NCBI GenBank assembly: GCA_041690675.1
Contig: JAWLGU010000004.1
Span: forward strand, 1 to 64,000
Direction: 5' to 3'
DNA from: UBA7803 sp041690675
GTDB lineage: Bacteria > Pseudomonadota > Gammaproteobacteria > Pseudomonadales > Azotimanducaceae
DNA: 64,000 bases
Below are positions 8,075 to 15,708 of the stretch, piece after piece (the first letter of the stretch is position 1; every line of letters starts with the position of its first letter). The notes below the pieces were generated by a model that was not told the origin of the DNA, did not search any database, and saw only the letters and a list, made by a program, of their open reading frames with translations. The translations under genes and the position numbers were made by a program.

Positions 8075-9559
8075 ATGACGGAAGAAAACGACATCATCCA
8101 GGTACGCCGCGACAAGCTGGCCCGCTGGCGGGAAGGCGGCGGCGCGTATCCGAGTACCTTTCGCCGCGACGCTTTGGCCGCGGAGCTCCACGAACGCTGC
8201 CGGGATCTCGACAAGCCGGCGCTGGAGCAGGCGGGGATCGCCGCGGCGGTGGCCGGGCGGGTCATGCTGCGGCGCGTGATGGGCAAAGCGAGCTTCATCA
8301 CCCTGCAGGACGCCAGCGGCCGCATCCAGTGCTATCTGCGCAGCGAAGATCTGGGGGAGGCCGCCTACGAGCAGTTCAAGGAGCTCTGGGACATCGGCGA
8401 CATCGTCGGCGTGCGCGGCACCCTCATGCGCACCAACAAGGGCGAGTTGTCCGTTCAGGCGCAGCACATCGAGCTGCTCGCCAAGGATCTGCGGCCGCTG
8501 CCCGAGAAGTTCCACGGATTGACGGACCACGAGATCCGCTATCGTCAGCGCTATCTCGATCTGATCATGAACCCGGAGTCCCGCCGGGTGTTCGAGATCC
8601 GCTCCCGGGCCGTGAGCTACCTCCGCCGGTTCTTCACCGAGCGCGCCTTCATGGAGGTGGAGACTCCCATGATGCAGCTCATCCCCGGCGGGGCGGCTGC
8701 GCGTCCGTTCGTCACTCACCACAACGCCCTTGACCTGGACCTGTACCTCCGCGTGGCCCCGGAGCTGTACCTCAAACGGCTCACCGTAGGGGGTCTCGAG
8801 CGGGTGTTCGAGATCAACCGCAATTTCCGCAACGAGGGTCTCTCCACCCGCCACAACCCAGAGTTCACCATGCTGGAGTTCTACTGGGCCTACGCGGGCT
8901 TCGAGGATCTCATCGCCCTCACCCAGGAGCTGCTGCGCGGTCTGGCGCGCGACGTGGTCGAGTCCGACGAGGTGAGCTATCAGGGGCAGACGCTGCACTT
9001 CGGCGAGCCCGCAGCGCGCATGACCATGGCGGAAGCCATCGTCCACCACACCGAGCTCGAGGCCGGCGACCTTGCCAACGCGGAGACGCTGGCGGAGAAG
9101 CTGACGCGGCTGGGCGTTGCGGTGGAGCAGAATTGGGGACTGGGCCGGCTGCAGACGGAGGTGTTCGAGGCCTGCGTGGAGGACAAGCTGCAGCAGCCCA
9201 CGTTCATTACTCACTATCCCGCCGAAGTGTCGCCCCTGTCGCGGCGCAACGACGACGATCCGTTTCTCGCGGACCGCTTCGAGCTGTTCATCGCCGGGCG
9301 GGAGATCGCCAACGGCTTCTCGGAGCTGAACGATCCGGAAGACCAGGCGGAGCGGTTTCGTCAGCAGGCACAGATGAAGAGCGTCGGCGACCTGGAAGCC
9401 ATGCATTACGACGAGGACTACATCCGGGCTCTGGAGTACGGGCTGCCGCCCACCGCCGGGGAGGGCATCGGCATCGACCGCCTGATCATGCTCCTCACCG
9501 ACTCGCCGTCCATCCGCGACGTGCTGCTGTTCCCGCTGATGCGGCCGAAGGATGGCTGA
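8075..9559 (+). CDS. lysS: Lysyl-tRNA synthetase, class II
   Basis: Charges tRNA-Lys. 494 residues from ATG 8075: an N-terminal OB-fold anticodon-binding domain (VAGRVMLRRVMGKASFITLQ, residues about 60-80), then the class II core. Motif 1 is near VSYLRRFFTERAFMEVETP, motif 2 is FEINRNFRNEGLSTRHNPEF and motif 3 is GEGIGIDRLIMLLTDSPSIR at the C-terminus. The frame is open far upstream through prfB in another phase. This ATG gives the family N-terminus (MTEENDIIQVRRDKL) but has only a weak ribosome-binding site. Overlaps ung by 8 bases. Confidence 0.96.
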   Translation: MTEENDIIQVRRDKLARWREGGGAYPSTFRRDALAAELHERCRDLDKPALEQAGIAAAVAGRVMLRRVMGKASFITLQDASGRIQCYLRSEDLGEAAYEQFKELWDIGDIVGVRGTLMRTNKGELSVQAQHIELLAKDLRPLPEKFHGLTDHEIRYRQRYLDLIMNPESRRVFEIRSRAVSYLRRFFTERAFMEVETPMMQLIPGGAAARPFVTHHNALDLDLYLRVAPELYLKRLTVGGLERVFEINRNFRNEGLSTRHNPEFTMLEFYWAYAGFEDLIALTQELLRGLARDVVESDEVSYQGQTLHFGEPAARMTMAEAIVHHTELEAGDLANAETLAEKLTRLGVAVEQNWGLGRLQTEVFEACVEDKLQQPTFITHYPAEVSPLSRRNDDDPFLADRFELFIAGREIANGFSELNDPEDQAERFRQQAQMKSVGDLEAMHYDEDYIRALEYGLPPTAGEGIGIDRLIMLLTDSPSIRDVLLFPLMRPKDG

Positions 9560-10250
9560 CGGGCGGCTGCGCCTGGAGGAGTCCTGGAAGGCGGCGCTTG
9601 CTCCGGAGTTCGAAGCGCCGTACATGCGTTCGCTGCGCAATTTCCTGGCGGAGCAGAAACAGGCCCGGCGGGTGGTCTACCCGCCGGGTCGGCAGATCTT
9701 CGCCGCGCTGGATCTGTGCCCGCTTCCGGACGTCCGGGTGGTCATCATCGGCCAGGACCCGTATCACGGCCCCAACCAGGCCCACGGGCTCTGCTTCTCG
9801 GTGCAGCCTGGGGTTCCCCAGCCGCCGTCGCTGGTGAACATCTTCAAGGAGATCAACGACGACCTGGGCACGCTGGAGCGGCGCATCGGCGACGGTGCGG
9901 GCTGCCTGGAGCCCTGGGCCCATCAAGGCGTGCTGTTGCTGAACGCGGTGCTGACCGTGGAGCGCGGACGGGCGGGATCGCATCAGGGGCGGGGCTGGGA
10001 GAGGTTCACGGACCGCGTGGTGGAGGTGCTCTGCGATCAGCGGGAGCATCTGGTGTTCATGTTGTGGGGCAGCTACGCCCAGAAGAAAGGCGCCAAGGTG
10101 GACCGCAGCCGCCATCTGGTGCTCGAGGCGCCGCATCCGTCCCCCCTGTCGGCTCACCGGGGATTCTTCGGCTGCCGTCACTTCTCCGAGGCGAACGCGT
10201 ATCTGGAGGCCCACGGCCTCCCGCCGATTGATTGGTTCGAAGGGTTGTGA
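9552..10250 (+). CDS. ung: Uracil-DNA glycosylase, family 1
   Basis: Removes uracil from DNA as the first step of base-excision repair. 232 residues. The catalytic water-activating motif VVIIGQDPYHGPNQAHGLCF is near residues 60-80. LLLNAVLTVERGRAGSH follows, and the DNA-intercalating loop HPSPLSAHRGFFGCRHF sits near residue 195. The ATG at 9552 is inside the lysS end, indicating coupling. The stop is four bases before the second heptad element. Confidence 0.96.
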   Translation: MADGRLRLEESWKAALAPEFEAPYMRSLRNFLAEQKQARRVVYPPGRQIFAALDLCPLPDVRVVIIGQDPYHGPNQAHGLCFSVQPGVPQPPSLVNIFKEINDDLGTLERRIGDGAGCLEPWAHQGVLLLNAVLTVERGRAGSHQGRGWERFTDRVVEVLCDQREHLVFMLWGSYAQKKGAKVDRSRHLVLEAPHPSPLSAHRGFFGCRHFSEANAYLEAHGLPPIDWFEGL

Positions 10251-10254
10251 GTCT

Positions 10255-10347
10255 CGCTTTCCGCATTCCGCTGTCCGCTTTCCGCAGGAGCCGACTCGCC
10301 AGCGCCTGAAGCAGACCTCTCTGGCCGATAGCGGATAGCGGATAGCG
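10255..10347. repeat. Heptad-built palindromic element, copy 2
   Basis: Left arm 10255-10285 (CGCTTTC, CGCATTC, CGCTGTC, CGCTTTC, CGC) and right arm 10327-10347 (three GATAGCG heptads), with a 41-base centre. It aligns end to end with the reverse complement of 3733-3824: both long arms are 31 bases, both centres contain CCGRCTCGCCAGC and AGACC-CTCT-like stretches, and both short arms are GATAGCG-type heptads. It fills the ung to enoyl-CoA hydratase gap. Confidence 0.8.
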
Positions 10348-10398
10348 AACCTCTGTGTCAGTATCTCTCGCTTCATTGCATGCAGGAGAACCCGGGTC

Positions 10399-11187
10399 AT
10401 GATCGAATCAGCCACGGAAAAGCTGCTGGTGGAGCAGCGCGATCACACCGTCGTCGTCACCCTGAACACGCCGCCGGCGAACACCTGGGATCAGGAGAAT
10501 CTGCGCGGGCTCGAGGACCTGGTGCGCCAGTGCAACGCCGACCGCGGCGTGTACGCGCTGGTGATCACCGGCTCGGGGGAAAAGTTCTTCTCGGCGGGCG
10601 CCGACCTGAAGTTGTTCGCCTCCGGGGACAAGGGGGTGGCCGCAACCATGGCCATGGCGTTCGGCTCCGCGTTCGAGACCTTGGCCAATTTCCGGGGCGT
10701 GTCCATCGCGGCGATCAACGGCTATGCGATGGGAGGTGGACTGGAGTGCGCCCTGGCCTGCGACATCCGCATCGCCGAGCGGCACGCCCAGCTCGCGCTG
10801 CCGGAATCCACCGTGGGGCTGCTGCCGTGCGGCGGCGGGACTCAGAATCTCTCCTGGCTGGTGGGGGAAGGCTGGGCCAAGCGCATGATTCTGTGCGGTG
10901 AGCGGGTGGATGCGGAGACCGCCGCCCGGATCTCCCTGGTGGAGGAGGTGGTGGATCAGGGGCAGGGGCTGGGGGCTGCGCTGGCTCTGGCGGAGAAGGC
11001 GGGCAAGCAGAGCCCGCCGGCGGTGGCCGCGTGCAAGGGGCTGATCCAGGCCGCCCGCAGCGGCAACATCGCCGCGGCCTACGCCACCGAGCGGGAACAG
11101 TTCGTGCGGCTGTTCGACACGCAGGACCAGCGCGAGGGCGTGAACGCGTTTCTCGAGAAGCGACCGGCTCAATGGGTGAACGGATGA
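10399..11187 (+). CDS. Enoyl-CoA hydratase (crotonase family)
   Basis: Hydrates 2-enoyl-CoA to 3-hydroxyacyl-CoA. 262 residues with the crotonase fold. The oxyanion-hole segments are FSAGADLKLF and AINGYAMGGGLECALACDI. The two catalytic glutamates are present, in GGGLECAL and in LPESTVGLLPCGGGTQ. Position ahead of a 3-hydroxyisobutyryl-CoA hydrolase and 3-hydroxyisobutyrate dehydrogenase suggests methacrylyl-CoA from valine as substrate (inference); a fatty-acid role is possible. ATG 10399 has CAGGAG 11 bases upstream. Its stop overlaps the next start (ATGA). Confidence 0.88.
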   Translation: MIESATEKLLVEQRDHTVVVTLNTPPANTWDQENLRGLEDLVRQCNADRGVYALVITGSGEKFFSAGADLKLFASGDKGVAATMAMAFGSAFETLANFRGVSIAAINGYAMGGGLECALACDIRIAERHAQLALPESTVGLLPCGGGTQNLSWLVGEGWAKRMILCGERVDAETAARISLVEEVVDQGQGLGAALALAEKAGKQSPPAVAACKGLIQAARSGNIAAAYATEREQFVRLFDTQDQREGVNAFLEKRPAQWVNG

Positions 11188-12323
11188 CCCGGCTCGTCAA
11201 CGCCGAGGACCAGCCGCTGCTGCTGTTCGAGCACGCCACCGCGTCCGGCCACGTGCTGGCCGAAGCGCGGCTCAACTCCGAGGCGACCCTGAACGCTCTG
11301 AGCCTGCCCATGATCGACATCCTGCATCCGGCCCTGGACCGCTGGGCCGCCGATCCCCGGGTGGTCGGGGTGCTGCTCACGGGTGCGGGGGACCGAGCCT
11401 TCAGCGCTGGCGGCGACATTCAGGCCCTCTACCGCGCCATGGCGAAGAACCACGACGCGGGCACGGTGGTGGACGATTATCCGTTCCGCTTCTTCGAGCA
11501 GGAGTACCGGCTGGATCATCGCATCCACACGTTCCCCAAGCCGGTGGTGAGTGTGGGTCACGGCGTGGTGATGGGCGGTGGTCTGGGCGTCTTCTCCGGA
11601 GCCCGCTACCGGCTGGTGACGGAGAAGTCACGGATCGCCATGCCGGAAGTCACCATCGGGCTGTTTCCCGACGCCGGCGCCACCTGTCTGCTGAAGAACA
11701 TGCCGAGGCACTTGGCCGTGTTCCTCGGCTGCACGGGCGCACAGATGAACGGTGCGGATGCCCTGGCCATCGGCGTGGCCACTCATGCCGTGGCCGCGGC
11801 CCATCGGGGCGCGGTGCTGGATGCGCTCATCGACCTGCCCTGGAAGGGCGAGCCGGAGGGCGACCACAGGCGCCTTGGCGCCTGCCTGGGCGAGCTGCCC
11901 GTCGGCGAAATGCCGGCGACCCAGGTGGGTGATGTTCCCGAGCACCTGTCGCCGGATGGGGCGCTGCTCGACGTGGTCCAGCGGATCCGCGATCTGGCCG
12001 GTCGCAGCGCCTGGATCGACGCCGGCATCGCCGCGATGAACCGGGGGTGTCCCACGTCGGTGGGCATCGTGGTGGAGCAGCTTCAGCGGGCGCCGGCCCT
12101 CGACCTGGCCGACTGCTTTCGCCTCGAGATGGTCATCGCTACCCATTGCGCCCATCATCCGGACTTTGCCGAGGGCGTGCGTGCCCTCATTATCGACAAG
12201 GACAACCAGCCACGCTGGCAGCACGGGAGGCTCGAAGACTTGCCGCAGGCCTACGTCGCCGAGCATTTCCAGCCTCCGTGGCCCGTCAACCCGCTGCACG
12301 ACTTGGAGGAGACGACGTCATGA
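11184..12323 (+). CDS. 3-hydroxyisobutyryl-CoA hydrolase (crotonase family)
   Basis: Likely releases 3-hydroxyisobutyrate from its CoA ester in valine breakdown. 379 residues from ATG 11184, chosen for the ATGA overlap; an in-frame ATG at 11172 would add four. The protein is about 100 residues longer than simple hydratases, as expected for the hydrolases. It has the diagnostic run FSAGGDIQALY, GVVMGGGLGVFSGARYRL and AMPEVTIGLFPDAGATCLL. The Glu (AMPEV) and Asp (FPDAG) of the hydrolase active site are present. The neighbouring mmsB makes the substrate assignment strong. Confidence 0.9.
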   Translation: MTRLVNAEDQPLLLFEHATASGHVLAEARLNSEATLNALSLPMIDILHPALDRWAADPRVVGVLLTGAGDRAFSAGGDIQALYRAMAKNHDAGTVVDDYPFRFFEQEYRLDHRIHTFPKPVVSVGHGVVMGGGLGVFSGARYRLVTEKSRIAMPEVTIGLFPDAGATCLLKNMPRHLAVFLGCTGAQMNGADALAIGVATHAVAAAHRGAVLDALIDLPWKGEPEGDHRRLGACLGELPVGEMPATQVGDVPEHLSPDGALLDVVQRIRDLAGRSAWIDAGIAAMNRGCPTSVGIVVEQLQRAPALDLADCFRLEMVIATHCAHHPDFAEGVRALIIDKDNQPRWQHGRLEDLPQAYVAEHFQPPWPVNPLHDLEETTS

Positions 12324-13213
12324 CCCGGATTGGATTCGTGGGGCTCGGCAACATGGGTGGGCCCATGGCAAGCAACCTGGCGGCGGCGGGCCATTCGGTG
12401 AAGGTGTTCGACCTGGTGGAGGCGCGGATGGCTGCCGTCTCCGGCGGTGAGCCCCAGGCGAGCGCCGCCGCCTGCGCGCAGGACGTGGAGGTGTTCGTCA
12501 GCATGCTGCCGGCGGGCCGACACGTTCAGGCTCTCTACCTGGACGACCACGGCATCCTCGCCCATGCGAGCGAGGGCACTCTGCTGATCGACTGCAGCAC
12601 CATCGACCCGGGCACCTCCCGGCAGGTGGCGGCCGCCGCGGCGGAGCGTGGGTTGGCCATGCTGGACGCTCCGGTCTCCGGGGGCACGGCGGGTGCCGAG
12701 GCGGGTACCCTCACGTTCATCGTCGGCGGCGCGGCCGAGGCGCTGGAACGGGCCCGGCCACTGCTGGAGGTGATGGGTCGCAACCTGTTCCACGCCGGTG
12801 ACAGTGGCGCGGGTCAGATCGCCAAGATCTGCAACAACATGCTGCTGGCCGTGCACATGGCGGGGACCGCGGAAGCGCTGGCACTGGGGGTGAACAACGG
12901 CCTGGATCCGGCGGTGCTCTCGGAGATCATGAAGCAGTCGTCCGGGGGCAACTGGTCGCTGAACGTGTACAACCCGTACCCGGGAGTCATGGAGGGAGTG
13001 CCGGCATCGCGGGGCTACCAGGGCGGCTTTCTGGTGGACCTCATGAGCAAGGATCTGGGCCTCGCCATGGAGACGGCGGAGGCCTCAGGCAGCTCGGTGC
13101 CCCTGGGGGCTCTGGCCAAGAACCTCTACCGGATCCATCAGCAACTGAACGCGTCGGGTGGCCTGGACTTCTCCAGCATCCAGTGGCTCTATCAGCCGCA
13201 GCTCAAGCAGTGA
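12320..13213 (+). CDS. mmsB: 3-hydroxyisobutyrate dehydrogenase
   Basis: Oxidises 3-hydroxyisobutyrate to methylmalonate semialdehyde with NAD. 297 residues: Rossmann motif GFVGLGNMGGPMASNL at residues 5-20, the family substrate loop DAPVSGGTAGAEAGTLTFIV, and the catalytic Lys in GAGQIAKICNNMLL. C-terminal helical domain ends LNASGGLDFSSIQWLY. ATG 12320 overlaps the hydrolase stop (ATGA) and has GGAGGAG at 12305-12311. The semialdehyde dehydrogenase mmsA and an acyl-CoA dehydrogenase are not in this window. Confidence 0.95.
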   Translation: MTRIGFVGLGNMGGPMASNLAAAGHSVKVFDLVEARMAAVSGGEPQASAAACAQDVEVFVSMLPAGRHVQALYLDDHGILAHASEGTLLIDCSTIDPGTSRQVAAAAAERGLAMLDAPVSGGTAGAEAGTLTFIVGGAAEALERARPLLEVMGRNLFHAGDSGAGQIAKICNNMLLAVHMAGTAEALALGVNNGLDPAVLSEIMKQSSGGNWSLNVYNPYPGVMEGVPASRGYQGGFLVDLMSKDLGLAMETAEASGSSVPLGALAKNLYRIHQQLNASGGLDFSSIQWLYQPQLKQ

Positions 13214-13220
13214 GCGGCGG

Positions 13221-14060
13221 CTAGCCGCCGAACGCCTCTCGCGCCGCAGCCATCTCCTCCGCCAGCTCCGCGAGCTGCTCGCATTCCGGGTCGGGGTCGA
13301 GCTCCAGGTTGGCGAAAGCGCGGATCTCGCTCCAGTCCAGCTGGGTGTAGGGATGATTGGTGCCGGCCAGGGTCTGCAGGTTCGCCACCATCACCACGTC
13401 GACGTAGTCCGCGGCGGGCGCCGTCCGGTCGAAGGCCGCGTAGTGGCTCGGCACCAGGGCGATCTCCTCGGGGAAGTCCCAGCTCTGCAGGATCATGGTT
13501 CCCAGGGCGCCGTGAATGCCCTCGATCACCCGATCCAGGGTCATGCTGTCGCCCAGCAGGTTGGTGTGCTCCTCCGCCCAGGCGAGAATGGGCAGCACGC
13601 CGATGCTGTGGGTGAGGCCGGCCAGGGCCGCCTGGTCGGGACGCAGCCGGGTGAGCTTCTTGGCCAGCAGACCGCTGATGCCGGCCACCTCGGTGGCGTG
13701 GCTCCAAACCTGACGCAGCTTGCGATCCACCAGGTCGGACGTCGCCTGGAACATCTGCTCCATGGCCATGCCGATAGCCAGGTTGGCCGCCAGCTCCACC
13801 CCGAGCCGGCTCACAGCCGTGTTCAGGTCGTCGATGCTGTTGGCACCTCGATACAGGGGTGAGTTGGCCACCTTGATCATGCGTCCAGCCAGACCGGCGT
13901 CCTCGGAGATCACCCGGGCCAGCCCCTGCGCCGAGACGTCGGCATCCTCGGCGGCGTCGCGAATGCGCAGCGCCACCTCGGGCAGCGTCGGAAGCTCGAG
14001 CTCGTCGTTGTCGACCGCGGTGGTCACCTCGTTCTTGATTTTCTCGGCGAGATTGGACAT
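13221..14060 (-). CDS. HDOD domain protein
   Basis: HDOD domains are HD-fold relatives used as regulatory or scaffolding modules; no enzyme activity can be claimed. 279 residues from ATG 14060. An HDOD core spans most of the protein: LPTLPEVALRIRDAAEDADV, ISEDAGLAGRMIKVANSPLY, SIDDLNTAVSRLGVELAANL and AALAGLTHSIGVLPIL. The HD pair is degenerate (THSIG where HD proteins have HDIG), which is typical of HDOD. An acidic Ala/Glu-rich C-terminus follows. No receiver, GGDEF or EAL domain is attached. It converges on mmsB with a 7-base gap. Confidence 0.88.
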   Translation of the reverse strand: MSNLAEKIKNEVTTAVDNDELELPTLPEVALRIRDAAEDADVSAQGLARVISEDAGLAGRMIKVANSPLYRGANSIDDLNTAVSRLGVELAANLAIGMAMEQMFQATSDLVDRKLRQVWSHATEVAGISGLLAKKLTRLRPDQAALAGLTHSIGVLPILAWAEEHTNLLGDSMTLDRVIEGIHGALGTMILQSWDFPEEIALVPSHYAAFDRTAPAADYVDVVMVANLQTLAGTNHPYTQLDWSEIRAFANLELDPDPECEQLAELAEEMAAAREAFGG

Positions 14061-14109
14061 GGAGAAGCGGGTACTCAGATGAAAAACGATACCCGCAGTA
14101 TAGAACCCA

Positions 14110-14994
14110 TCAAACGGTGCGTTTGAGATCCACGTCTTGATGGCGGAGCGTCTCCGGAGCGCCCGCCGCCAGCACCGCCAGCAACGGGCCCGTGTCAGTG
14201 CCGGCCACTGCGCTCTGCAGCACCACGCCCACGGAGCGGCCGTCGTCGGCGGTGACTTCCGCGCCCGGCAGCGGGGGATTGCGGCCATGCCAGGTGAGGG
14301 TGACCAGGCGGCGCTTGACCTGGCCGCGGTGCTGGGCCCGCGCCACCACTTCCTGACCCAGATAGCAGCCCTTGTCGAAGCTGACGGCGCCCAGGGTGTC
14401 CAGGTTCAGCATCTGCGGCAGGAACGCTTCGCTCACCGCGTCCGATACCAGGGGAATGGCATCGCGGGTCAGCGCCGCGAACCAGGCCTGGTCCGAGATG
14501 TGAGGATGCTGCGCCCAGATATCCCGGGCACGCTCCAGGTCGCTCACCGGAAACAGCCGGCGGCGCGCGTCCAAGACCAGTCCGCCGGCGTTCTCCGGCA
14601 GCGCCAGGCCCGCCAGCACCAGCGTTTCAGGGTGGCGGTTCTCCAGACGGGTTCTGGAGAACGCCAGGTAGGGCCGAAGGAACTCCTGCAGGCGCTCCAC
14701 CAGGCTCACGTGCAGCACGAGCAGCACGTCCTGGTCGTCTTCCGCCGTGCACCAGCCGTTCATCACTACCCGGCCCCTGAGATTGCACAGAGCGGCGGGG
14801 GTGAGCGCTCCGGACGACAGCGCCTCCACGTCGCAGGTGAGGTAGCCCTGGAGGAAGCTCCGGGCGTCGCGGCCGTGAAACCGCACCACGGCCAGGTCCG
14901 GCAGGTAGGCGATGCCCGTGTCCGCGGGTCCGTCGGCGGACGCCGCCGGCTCGGGCGCGCGCTGCAGATACGTCTGCCATTGCTGATGGATCAT
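14110..14994 (-). CDS. ygfZ: Folate-binding Fe-S cluster assembly protein YgfZ
   Basis: GcvT-like tetrahydrofolate-binding protein needed for full activity of some Fe-S enzymes such as MiaB. 294 residues. The YgfZ signature with its conserved Cys is FDKGCYLGQEVVARAQHRGQ (near residue 200). The folate-fold start is AVVRFHGRDARSFLQGYLTC and LCNLRGRVVMNGWC lies nearby. It is divergent from sdhE-ygfX across a 66-base gap, as in E. coli. Confidence 0.93.
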   Translation of the reverse strand: MIHQQWQTYLQRAPEPAASADGPADTGIAYLPDLAVVRFHGRDARSFLQGYLTCDVEALSSGALTPAALCNLRGRVVMNGWCTAEDDQDVLLVLHVSLVERLQEFLRPYLAFSRTRLENRHPETLVLAGLALPENAGGLVLDARRRLFPVSDLERARDIWAQHPHISDQAWFAALTRDAIPLVSDAVSEAFLPQMLNLDTLGAVSFDKGCYLGQEVVARAQHRGQVKRRLVTLTWHGRNPPLPGAEVTADDGRSVGVVLQSAVAGTDTGPLLAVLAAGAPETLRHQDVDLKRTV

Positions 14995-15060
14995 GGCGCT
15001 GGCGATGATGCTTCCGTTGACGGCACAATGGTGCGATTCAGACGCGCAGATGTCGAGTGT

Positions 15061-15345
15061 ATGAGCGGATCAGAGCGGGCAACCGATGCCGTCGACCACC
15101 AGCGGCTCTACTGGCGCAGCCGCCGCGGCATGCTGGAGCTCGAGCTGGCGCTCCGCCCGTTCGTCCAGCGCCGGCTGGCGAGTCTCAGCGCCGCCGACAA
15201 GGCCATCTATGGGAGGCTGCTCGAGCACGACGACTGGGACATCTTCGATTGGGTCCAGGGCAGGCGGGAGGCTCCCGATGCCGAGTTGGCGAGCCTTGTC
15301 GCACAGATCCGGGCCGCCGCCCGGGAGGGCGCCGGAGCCCGCTGA
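15061..15345 (+). CDS. sdhE: FAD assembly factor SdhE (YgfY/CptB family)
   Basis: Small protein that promotes covalent FAD attachment to succinate dehydrogenase and fumarate reductase. 94 residues from ATG 15061. Signatures: the RGxxE motif SRRGMLELELALRPF, then YGRLLEHDDWDIFDWVQGRR. The frame is open upstream; an alternative ATG at 15028 adds 11 residues, but the E. coli homologue length supports 15061. Divergent from ygfZ and followed by the ygfX-like gene. Confidence 0.92.
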   Translation: MSGSERATDAVDHQRLYWRSRRGMLELELALRPFVQRRLASLSAADKAIYGRLLEHDDWDIFDWVQGRREAPDAELASLVAQIRAAAREGAGAR

Positions 15346-15679
15346 GGCGGTTCTGACCCTCGCCCGGCGGCCGAGCCGCTGGCGCTCCCTGCGGCACCGG
15401 GCGTTGCTGGTGCCGGTGGTGCTCGGCGGCTGGAGCTGGTTCGGTGTGGCGGGCACTGTTCCGTTGGTCGTCTGGTGGTGGTGCCGGCGTCCCGTCGCGT
15501 CGATGGACGACGCGCTCATCGATCTTGCCGAGGTGCGCTGGGCGCGGCTGGGCGCCGTCCGCACCTGCATCGGCTTCAACGCCGGCCGCCGCCTGGAGAT
15601 CTTCATCGACGAGCTGCACCCGGCGGATCTGGCGCGGCTGCGCCGGGAGCTGCGGTCGCGGCTTGCCAGCGCGCGATGA
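15278..15679 (+). CDS. YgfX/CptA-like inner membrane protein
   Basis: Member of the small YgfX family paired with sdhE. The E. coli protein has been reported to affect FtsZ and MreB, but its role is unsettled. The C-terminal two thirds are convincing: a hydrophobic hairpin (LLVPVVLGGWSWFGVAG then TVPLVVWWW), a polar stretch, and a final LEIFIDELHPADLARLRREL resembling the YgfX tail. The only in-frame ATG is at 15278, inside sdhE (68-base overlap), giving 133 residues, close to the 135 of E. coli. A non-ATG start near 15350 is possible. Family by context and topology; start uncertain. Confidence 0.65.
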   Translation: MPSWRALSHRSGPPPGRAPEPAEAVLTLARRPSRWRSLRHRALLVPVVLGGWSWFGVAGTVPLVVWWWCRRPVASMDDALIDLAEVRWARLGAVRTCIGFNAGRRLEIFIDELHPADLARLRRELRSRLASAR

Positions 15680-15708
15680 CCGCGGGAGGTGGAGGGCTGG
15701 ATGTCCCT

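Noticed and set aside
15017..15045. TTGACG in the ygfZ-sdhE gap as a promoter -35
   Set aside because: The base run at 17 bases downstream (AGACGC) is not a -10 box.
14137..15345. 402-codon frame ending with sdhE
   Set aside because: The upstream part is antisense to ygfZ. Only the last 94 codons match a family.
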